In this document: positions 1-4,170 of the stretch, in pieces
How the letters are laid out: every line of letters starts with the position of its first letter
How positions within the stretch are numbered: the stretch's first letter is position 1
Assembly (NCBI GenBank): GCA_002394525.1
Contig: DGUF01000122.1
Span: 246 to 6,111, forward strand
Reading direction: 5' to 3'
Length of the DNA stretch: 5,866 nt
DNA from: Lachnospiraceae bacterium UBA4317
Lineage (GTDB): Bacteria > Bacillota_A > Clostridia > Lachnospirales > Lachnospiraceae
Position numbers and translations under genes: made by a program
Notes under the pieces: generated by a model
Seen by the model: the letters and a program-made list of their open reading frames with translations, nothing else
The model's database searches: none
What the model was told of the DNA's origin: nothing

Positions 1-14
1 TGTCTGATGAGGTC

Positions 15-42
15 TTGACATTAAGAGCCGCCACTATAAAAT
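15..42 (+). promoter_or_regulatory. SigA-type promoter near the window start
   Basis: A perfect -35 box TTGACA (15-20) is followed after 16 bp by TAAAAT (37-42), five of six matches to the -10 consensus. Transcription would start near base 49. No gene with a ribosome binding site follows directly. The transcript would either be a structured RNA or run into the leader of the gene at 481. Bases 61-93 can fold: GGC/GCC plus AGTC/GACT arms around an inner GGCT/AGCT stem. Confidence 0.55.
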
Positions 43-111
43 AGACCAATATGATCTCACGGCGGAGTCCGGCTCGCTACAGCTCAGACTGCCACGAACG
101 CAAAAACCCGA

Positions 112-139
112 ATTATAACGCCGGCTCAAAAGTGGTCAT
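112..139 (-). promoter_or_regulatory. possible divergent minus-strand promoter
   Basis: Read on the minus strand, a perfect TATAAT (plus-strand ATTATA, 112-117) lies 16 bp downstream of ATGACC (plus-strand 134-139), four of six matches to TTGACA. It would drive a transcript leaving the window leftwards and would overlap the promoter at 15-42. No minus-strand gene can be seen in the 110 bases available, so this is only a sequence match. Confidence 0.25.
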
Positions 140-158
140 GTGTAAAAGAAAGCTGCGT

Positions 159-187
159 TTGACATGCCTGCAATTGTACTCTATAAT
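159..187 (+). promoter_or_regulatory. consensus SigA promoter for the gene at 481
   Basis: TTGACA (159-164) and TATAAT (182-187) are both perfect and are separated by the optimal 17 bp. Transcription should start near base 194, leaving an untranslated leader of about 285 nt before the start codon at 481. The spacer contains the palindrome CAATTG (171-176), which could be part of an operator, but nothing else supports that. A match this good suggests strong vegetative transcription, with control exerted either by a repressor or in the leader. Confidence 0.8.
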
Positions 188-302
188 CAAAATGTATGAG
201 AAAAAGCGGTTTGCGGCTACTACATGCGCTACAGGCGGTTTTCCAGTCTGATCAGGGCTCCGGCAGCGGCTTACAGCTTTTGTTTGTGTTTTGAGATGCT
301 GA

Positions 303-349
303 GTTTTTACGGAAAAACATGGTAAGGTGAGGCTTGTCTTTTCGTAAAA
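303..349 (+). other. mutually exclusive hairpins in the leader
   Basis: GTTTTT (303-308) can pair with AAAAAC (313-318) around an ACGG loop. Part of the same left arm, TTTTACG (305-311), can instead pair with CGTAAAA (343-349). Both structures cannot form at once, which is the arrangement expected of a switching leader. The stems are AT-rich and weak, so chance complementarity is a real possibility. Confidence 0.3.
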
Positions 350-357
350 CAGAATAA

Positions 358-386
358 TTGACAGACTTTTGCGAAAAATAAGGATT
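358..386 (+). promoter_or_regulatory. possible third, weaker plus-strand promoter
   Basis: A perfect TTGACA (358-363) has no good -10 box at the right distance. Bases 380-386 (AAGGATT) match TATAAT in only about half the positions. If it is used, the transcript would begin just before the hairpin at 397-438. The -35 box may simply be chance in AT-rich DNA. Confidence 0.2.
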
Positions 387-396
387 TGATTGTTTG

Positions 397-438
397 GCGC
401 ATACGAACGGGAGCAGTTTTCGTCAGTATGCGCTTTTT
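397..438 (+). terminator. terminator-like stem-loop (candidate attenuator) upstream of the first gene
   Basis: GCGCATA (397-403) pairs perfectly with TATGCGC (427-433), and five T residues (434-438) follow at once. Inside the stem CGAA (404-407) can pair with TTCG (419-422), leaving TCAG bulged. The structure sits between the strong promoter at 159-187 and the gene at 481, so it would have to be read through or disrupted for expression. That makes conditional termination plausible. The large loop lowers its predicted strength. Confidence 0.5.
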
Positions 439-467
439 GTCCCATCACCGCGGACCAGAAATGGTTC

Positions 468-473
468 AGGAGA
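468..473 (+). promoter_or_regulatory. ribosome binding site deciding the start at 481
   Basis: AGGAGA lies 7 bp before ATG 481, an ideal spacing. It decides the start against the in-frame TTG at 394, which would add 29 residues in front of an otherwise textbook signal peptide and has no such site. Confidence 0.8.
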
Positions 474-480
474 CAAGGTA

Positions 481-2745
481 ATGTTTAAGTGGAAACGCGC
501 TGCTGCGTGGATGCTGACAGTTTTTCTGATCCTGTCGGCAATGCCCGCTGGCGCAGCAGCTGCAGATACAGGGGCTGAACAGGAATCTTCATACGCCGGC
601 GGCACCGGCGCTTTTTCTGATGCCCTTTCACAGGAGGAGGCGGAAGCCCTGCCCCCGGAGGCGGAGGCCCTGCCGCAGGCCGGGCCTGCAGAAGAGCCTG
701 CCGGGAGCAAACCGGTTTCGGAGACGGATCCTGTCCTGCAGACGGAAACAGCTGCGGAGCCTGCCGCCTATGGAACAGCAGTGCCGGAGACGGATCCCGC
801 CCTGCAGACGCAGGCGTCCGTGGAGCCGGCCAGCCCTGCGGCTGCCACAGAGGCTGCAGCTGCGGAAGAGAGCCCTGCCGGTCCTCTGATGGACTGGGTG
901 GACCAGGCCCTGGATGCCCTCGGACTGGAGGGGGTCTACGCGTCGGAAGCAGAACAGAATGTGCCTGCGGAAGACGCCCTGGATGCCGCGGCGGGACAGG
1001 AAGAGCCGGCGGAGGATCCGTCAGCTTCCTATGAATTTGCTGAATATGCTCCTGAGTATACGTCTCCTGCCGGGGAGGGGGATCCATGGACTCCTGACGA
1101 AAGCCAGGACCCTGGCTTTGATGCTATGCCTGATCCGGCCGCAGAAGCCGCGGACGACCTGTCAGCACCGGAAGCCGGCGAGGCGCCGGAGTTCGAAGAG
1201 GGGCTGGAATACGCAGAGATTCCGGAGGCCGGGGAAGCACCGGAAAATCCGGATATGCCGGAGGCTGTGGAAGTGCCGGAAGTCATAGAAGTACCGGAAA
1301 CAGCAGAGAACCCGGAGATCATGGAAGAGACTTCGGATGATCCGGCGGCGGGAACAGATCCCGCGGAAGCAGCCATGGAGCTCCCGGCAGCAGGTTCTGA
1401 TCCGCAGACTGCTGCGTCCGAAGAAAGCATCGCGGATCCGCAGGGAGCTGCGACAGAAGAAAACATGACGGCCCCTCAGGCGGATGTGCCCGAAGAAAAC
1501 ATGGCGGATCCGCAGGCAGCCGCGCCCGAAGAGAGAATCGCGGCCCCTCAGGCGGCAGCGTTCGAGGGAAGCATTGAGGATCCGGCAGCAGCTGTGACCG
1601 AAGAAATCACTGCCCTTCCACAGGCAGCCGCGGCAGAAGAGGCTGCAGAAGTCTCGCGGGCGGCAGCGTCTGAGGAGGCAGGTCAGGATTCGCAGGCAGG
1701 AAACTCCGGCGGACCGGCCGATTCCGGCAGCACAGACAGCGGGAAGGATCCCGCGGCCATGCCGGCCGACCCGGCGGGACAGGACGATCCTTCCGCCCAG
1801 GACGTGGACCGCAGGGCCGCCCTCAAGGGAATGAGCCTGTCCGTGACGGACAGGATCGGCGTAAATGTCTTTGTCCAGGCGGACAGCACCGTGGAAAACG
1901 ATGATTATCTGGAATTTTCCTGTGCCGGCAAAACGGTCCAGGAGTATGTCGCGGACGCCGGATCAGGCCGGATCGCGGACGCGGACGGACAGCCGATCGA
2001 AGTCCTGGTCTTTGAACTTCCTCTTGCCCTCACCCAGATGACGGATGATGTGGGCATCCACATGGTCGTCGACGGGCAGGCGGGCACAGCCAGGACCTGC
2101 ACTGTGCGCGGCTACGCGGACAGGATCCTGCGGAGCAGCGGCTATGCGGACAATGAAAAGAACCTTCTTCTGGCCATGCTCAATCTCGGAGCCTGTGCCC
2201 AGATCCATGAGGGCTACAACACGGACCGCCCCGCCAATGACGGGATCTTTGCCGGGCCTTCCAGTCCTTTGGCAGGAGGAGCCGACCCGGACCTGAGCCA
2301 GTATGCCTATCAGTCGGACGAAACAGGGGAGAAGCCCGGGGCCTATATCAGGGAGATCGGACTGGACATGAGCGACGGCATTTCCCTGGTCTGTTATTAT
2401 AAGGTGCAGGGTGCGCTGGGAGACTGGTCTGTCTGGGGCCACCATGCCCAGCTGATCGATTCGGATAAGACCTTGCAGACCGGCTACGATGACGAAAAGG
2501 GGATGTACTACGTCAGGATCGGGGGCATCCTTCCCTATGAACTGGATGAAGCCTTCGAGATCAATGTGAGGACCTCCTTCTTGATCTGGAACTATGATTC
2601 GACATTCCGCATCAGCCCCTTCAATACCTGCTGGAGGATGATCGAGGGCGGATCGTCGGAGGAGGACCAGAACCTGGGCCGGGCCCTCTACGATTACTGG
2701 GAAGCGGCCAGCGCAGTGCGGGGAGCGGAGACTGAAGTCAGATGA
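481..2745 (+). CDS. secreted acidic stalk protein with a C-terminal clostridial surface-protein module
   Basis: The product is 754 residues. Residues 1-28 are a signal peptide: FKWKR basic start, hydrophobic WMLTVFLILSAM, then AGAAAA with likely cleavage before Asp29. Residues 29 to about 440 are a very acidic Glu/Pro/Ala/Asp-rich stalk, probably extended or disordered, built from 22-, 6- and 12-residue repeats. Residues of about 450-754 look folded. They begin GMSLSVTDRIGVNVFV and continue to NLLLAMLNLGACAQ...GYNTD (561-582), then ISLVCYYKV (about 635-643) and GRALYDYWEAA near the end. I associate this two-part pattern, with a MLNYGAYAQ-like motif and a closing LYxYxxAA helix, with secreted proteins of gut Clostridia. 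Its function is unknown to me. There is no LPxTG sorting signal, so surface retention is not shown. The gene has its own strong promoter and a terminator at 2817-2845, so it is probably monocistronic. The assignment as a gene is secure; the function is not. Confidence 0.9.
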   Translation: MFKWKRAAAWMLTVFLILSAMPAGAAAADTGAEQESSYAGGTGAFSDALSQEEAEALPPEAEALPQAGPAEEPAGSKPVSETDPVLQTETAAEPAAYGTAVPETDPALQTQASVEPASPAAATEAAAAEESPAGPLMDWVDQALDALGLEGVYASEAEQNVPAEDALDAAAGQEEPAEDPSASYEFAEYAPEYTSPAGEGDPWTPDESQDPGFDAMPDPAAEAADDLSAPEAGEAPEFEEGLEYAEIPEAGEAPENPDMPEAVEVPEVIEVPETAENPEIMEETSDDPAAGTDPAEAAMELPAAGSDPQTAASEESIADPQGAATEENMTAPQADVPEENMADPQAAAPEERIAAPQAAAFEGSIEDPAAAVTEEITALPQAAAAEEAAEVSRAAASEEAGQDSQAGNSGGPADSGSTDSGKDPAAMPADPAGQDDPSAQDVDRRAALKGMSLSVTDRIGVNVFVQADSTVENDDYLEFSCAGKTVQEYVADAGSGRIADADGQPIEVLVFELPLALTQMTDDVGIHMVVDGQAGTARTCTVRGYADRILRSSGYADNEKNLLLAMLNLGACAQIHEGYNTDRPANDGIFAGPSSPLAGGADPDLSQYAYQSDETGEKPGAYIREIGLDMSDGISLVCYYKVQGALGDWSVWGHHAQLIDSDKTLQTGYDDEKGMYYVRIGGILPYELDEAFEINVRTSFLIWNYDSTFRISPFNTCWRMIEGGSSEEDQNLGRALYDYWEAASAVRGAETEVR
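721..852 (+). repeat. two 66-bp coding repeats (22 residues each)
   Basis: Two tandem units encode ETDPxLQT...EPA segments (residues 81-102 and 103-124 of the protein starting at 481). The first 30 bases of each unit are nearly identical, with GAGACGGATCC and CTGCAGACG shared. The second halves have diverged. The repeat keeps the reading frame. Confidence 0.6.
1168..1329 (+). repeat. nine 18-bp coding repeats (hexapeptide PExxEx)
   Basis: Nine consecutive hexapeptides occupy residues 230-283: PEAGEA, PEFEEG, LEYAEI, PEAGEA, PENPDM, PEAVEV, PEVIEV, PETAEN, PEIMEE. All but the third begin Pro-Glu. The strict 6-residue period and Glu enrichment suggest an extended, negatively charged rod or polyproline-like stalk. 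Codons vary between units, so the array is not very recent. Confidence 0.75.
1384..1707 (+). repeat. 36-bp coding repeats (12 residues, EExxxxPQAAA type)
   Basis: Nine 12-residue units (residues 302-409) run in strict register, with the first and the last two degenerate. Typical units are EESIADPQGAAT and EENMADPQAAAP. Units 2 and 4 share GCGGATCCGCAG, while units 3 and 5 carry GCCCCTCAG at the same place. This points to a 72-bp dimer that was duplicated before the flanking units diverged. Confidence 0.8.
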
Positions 2746-2765
2746 TCCCGGGGCTCACGGCGCGC

Positions 2766-2785
2766 AAGACTCGCGAGCGAGTCTT
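2766..2785 (+). other. perfect stem-loop after the first gene
   Basis: AAGACTCG (2766-2773) and CGAGTCTT (2778-2785) form a perfect 8-bp stem around a CGAG loop, about 20 nt after the stop codon. No T run follows (AAATC comes next), so it is not an intrinsic terminator by itself. It could protect the 3' end, or be a dispersed palindromic element or protein site. The real terminator follows at 2817. Confidence 0.5.
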
Positions 2786-2813
2786 AAATCTGAATGCAAA
2801 AATCTGAACACAA
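2786..2813 (+). repeat. imperfect 14-bp tandem duplication between hairpin and terminator
   Basis: Bases 2786-2799 and 2800-2813 match at 12 of 14 positions. Both begin AAATCTGAA and differ only at the tenth and eleventh base. The repeat sits directly between the stem-loop at 2766 and the terminator at 2817. It looks like old replication slippage. Confidence 0.6.
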
Positions 2814-2816
2814 TGG

Positions 2817-2845
2817 AAAAGCGGATGCGAATGCATCTGCTTTTT
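2817..2845 (+). terminator. intrinsic terminator of the first gene
   Basis: AAAAGCGGATGC (2817-2828) pairs with GCATCTGCTTTT (2833-2844) around a GAAT loop. Eight core pairs include one G-U, extended by four A-T pairs, and the right arm runs into five T residues (2841-2845). The A tract on the left suggests it may work in both directions. It separates the gene at 481 from the unit starting at 2930. Confidence 0.85.
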
Positions 2846-2847
2846 GC

Positions 2848-2856
2848 TATACTGTA
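2848..2856 (+). promoter_or_regulatory. possible -10 element for the gene at 2930
   Basis: TATACT (2848-2853) matches the SigA -10 box at five of six positions, but no -35 box lies 16-18 bp upstream. The longer string TATACTGTA also resembles the -10 regions of the mother-cell sporulation sigma factors (SigK CATAnnnTA, SigE CATACAnT) with one or two mismatches. A sporulation promoter is therefore worth considering beside a CotH-family gene. The evidence is weak for either reading. Confidence 0.3.
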
Positions 2857-2896
2857 CTGTAAAAGCTCCGGCCGGGTGGCAGGATCCGGGGCGATA

Positions 2897-2906
2897 ACCG
2901 CGCGGT
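2897..2906. other. 10-bp palindrome in the leader of the gene at 2930
   Basis: ACCGCGCGGT is a perfect palindrome 23 bp before the start codon. A short CTCT/AGAG hairpin (2913-2916 with 2920-2923) follows and would partly cover the ribosome binding site AGAGG (2920-2924). Either could affect translation, or bind a protein. Both are short enough to arise by chance in GC-rich DNA. Confidence 0.25.
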
Positions 2907-2929
2907 GCATCTCTCTATAAGAGGTCGAT

Positions 2930-4111
2930 ATGAATTTTGAAGAGTTTGATTTGAAAAGATCCCTCCTGGTCGGTATGGCGGGACTTGCGGCCCTTGTGCT
3001 GGTGGTCCTGGTCCTGGGCCGGATGATCCGCAACAAGACGGCGGCCGCGAACCAAAATAATACAGTTACTATCTCTGAGACAGAAACCCCTCTGGCCGGG
3101 AGTGCGGGGGAGGATCTGCAGGACGGGACCGGGAATGAAAAAGCCGGCTCCCTTCCCTCTGGAAATCCGGCAGGCGCACAGGGAAATCTGACTGGAACCG
3201 GCTCCGGCAGCCGGTCCGGGGCAGCTGCGAACGGGACCGGTTCATCCGGCTCATCCGCAGTCAACCAGGCGGGCACACAGCAGAACCGGGCGGGCACTGC
3301 CTCCGGCGGCGCCCAGGCCGGGACGGGGAGCGGAAGCTCTGCTCCAGCCGGAACAGCATCCGGGACAAACGGCAGCGGGACAAATCCGGACGGAACCTCC
3401 GCGAACGGGACCGGTGCGAACGGAAATAATACAGACAGGACCGGGACTGGCGGCAGCCAGGGAACTTCTTCGGGAGACAATGCAGATCAGACAGATCTGA
3501 CAGAAGAAAATGAAGGCGATTCCGATACAGACCAGTCATGGGAGGATTCGTCCGGCGAGGATGGATCCGGCATGGATTTCGGGGAGTCCGGGGACTCGTC
3601 GGAATCAGACGGCCAGTACAGCGGCACACCGGGGATCGAAAATCCCTCCGGGGATGATGACGAAGATGACGACCGCGGGGAGTCCGGCAACAGCGGTAAC
3701 GGTGGTAATAGCGGACAGGATCGCTCCGGGACCGGCAACAGCGGGAATGGAGGAAATAACAGACAGGATCAATCCGGGACCGGCAACAGCGGGAACCGCG
3801 GAAACAGCGGGCAGAATCAGTCCGGAAACGGAAACGGTGACAATGGCCGGGAGGAAGATTCCGGCACAGGGAAAAGCGGCGATCAGACGGATCAATCCGG
3901 AAATGGAAACAGCAGCCAGCAGGAAAATTCCGGCAGCGGCGGCAGCAGGGACGATGACAGCCCGGAAAATTCCAGTACCGGCGGCAGCAGCTCCCAGGAG
4001 GGCGGAAGCAACAGCCCCCAGCAGGAACAGAAGACTCCTTCCTATTTTCAGAAGGACAACGATGACGGCTCCCGAAAGAGCATCGAGCTGCCTGTGATCC
4101 TGTTTGACTGA
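2930..4111 (+). CDS. membrane-anchored Gly/Ser/Asn-rich low-complexity protein
   Basis: The product is 393 residues, with AGAGG 5 bp before the ATG. Residues 11-30 (SLLVGMAGLAALVLVVLVLG) form one membrane segment flanked by KR and RMIRNK. There is no clear signal-peptidase site, so it is probably an uncleaved anchor with the rest outside the cell. From about residue 37 to 370 the chain is low-complexity: Gly/Thr/Ser/Asn-rich at first, acidic with many Ser at 195-251 (including DDDEDDD at 242-248), then three 16-residue repeats at 253-300. Such a chain should be disordered. The end breaks the pattern: TPSYFQKDNDDGSRK followed by SIELPVILFD (384-393), a hydrophobic tail that may be a binding motif. 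No family is recognised. The CotH-family gene begins 50 nt later without a visible terminator, so the two are probably co-transcribed. A role as scaffold, tether or kinase substrate is inference. Confidence 0.85.
   Translation: MNFEEFDLKRSLLVGMAGLAALVLVVLVLGRMIRNKTAAANQNNTVTISETETPLAGSAGEDLQDGTGNEKAGSLPSGNPAGAQGNLTGTGSGSRSGAAANGTGSSGSSAVNQAGTQQNRAGTASGGAQAGTGSGSSAPAGTASGTNGSGTNPDGTSANGTGANGNNTDRTGTGGSQGTSSGDNADQTDLTEENEGDSDTDQSWEDSSGEDGSGMDFGESGDSSESDGQYSGTPGIENPSGDDDEDDDRGESGNSGNGGNSGQDRSGTGNSGNGGNNRQDQSGTGNSGNRGNSGQNQSGNGNGDNGREEDSGTGKSGDQTDQSGNGNSSQQENSGSGGSRDDDSPENSSTGGSSSQEGGSNSPQQEQKTPSYFQKDNDDGSRKSIELPVILFD
3686..3829 (+). repeat. three 48-bp coding repeats (16 residues)
   Basis: Residues 253-300 are GNSGNGGNSGQDRSGT, GNSGNGGNNRQDQSGT and GNSGNRGNSGQNQSGN. 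The units are strongly similar at the DNA level, with GGCAACAGCGG(G/T)AA at each start. A degraded fourth unit (GNGDNGREEDSGT) follows. High DNA similarity suggests fairly recent expansion and a site where copy number could vary between strains. Confidence 0.8.
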
Positions 4112-4142
4112 CGCTGATCCCGCCTGACCGGAAAAAAGATCC

Positions 4143-4170
4143 GATCTATGAGAAGAGATCTATGAGAAGA
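4143..4170 (+). repeat. perfect 14-bp tandem duplication spanning a start codon
   Basis: GATCTATGAGAAGA occurs twice without interruption (4143-4156 and 4157-4170). Each copy contains an ATG. The second ATG (4162) opens the CotH-family frame. The first (4148) opens a five-codon frame whose TGA (4163-4165) overlaps that start codon. The first copy also supplies the AGAAGAG that serves as ribosome binding site for the second ATG. Confidence 0.9.

Larger units (their letters stand above)
194..480 (+). other. long structured 5' leader without a recognised gene
   Basis: This stretch is more AT-rich than the genes around it and has no open frame with a convincing ribosome binding site. It holds alternative hairpins (303-349), a further TTGACA box (358-363) and a terminator-like stem-loop (397-438). 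ATGCGC at 224-229 is complementary to GCGCAT at 397-402, the left arm of the terminator, so a long-range antiterminator pairing is possible. I could not match the leader to a known riboswitch or T-box: no T-box tRNA-acceptor-end motif or c-di-GMP aptamer signature is visible. Confidence 0.5.

Noticed and set aside
51..251. Plus-strand 66-codon frame in the upstream region
   Set aside because: There is no ribosome binding site before ATG 51, the product resembles nothing, and the perfect promoter at 159-187 lies inside it.
394..480. TTG at 394 as start of the stalk protein
   Set aside because: It would put 29 polar residues before the signal peptide and overlaps the terminator-like stem-loop. 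ATG 481 has AGGAGA at ideal spacing.
485..1466. Minus-strand open frames opposite the acidic stalk (485-1087 and 1029-1466)
   Set aside because: They are low-complexity Pro/Arg- or Ser/Gly-rich complements of the stalk repeats, with no start signals.
1384..1707. CRISPR array, suggested by the regular 36-bp period
   Set aside because: The period is continuous coding repeat with no spacers, units diverge and the frame is preserved through the array.
2746..2929. Small RNA gene or mobile-element end between the first two genes
   Set aside because: Apart from the stem-loop, short tandem repeat and terminator, there is no second promoter-terminator pair, and no terminal inverted repeats or transposase.
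2755..3480. Minus-strand open frame of 241 codons opposite the Ser/Gly-rich gene
   Set aside because: Its Pro/Val/Ala-rich product mirrors the Gly/Thr/Ser codons of the plus-strand gene; it shows no domain and would start within the coding repeats.
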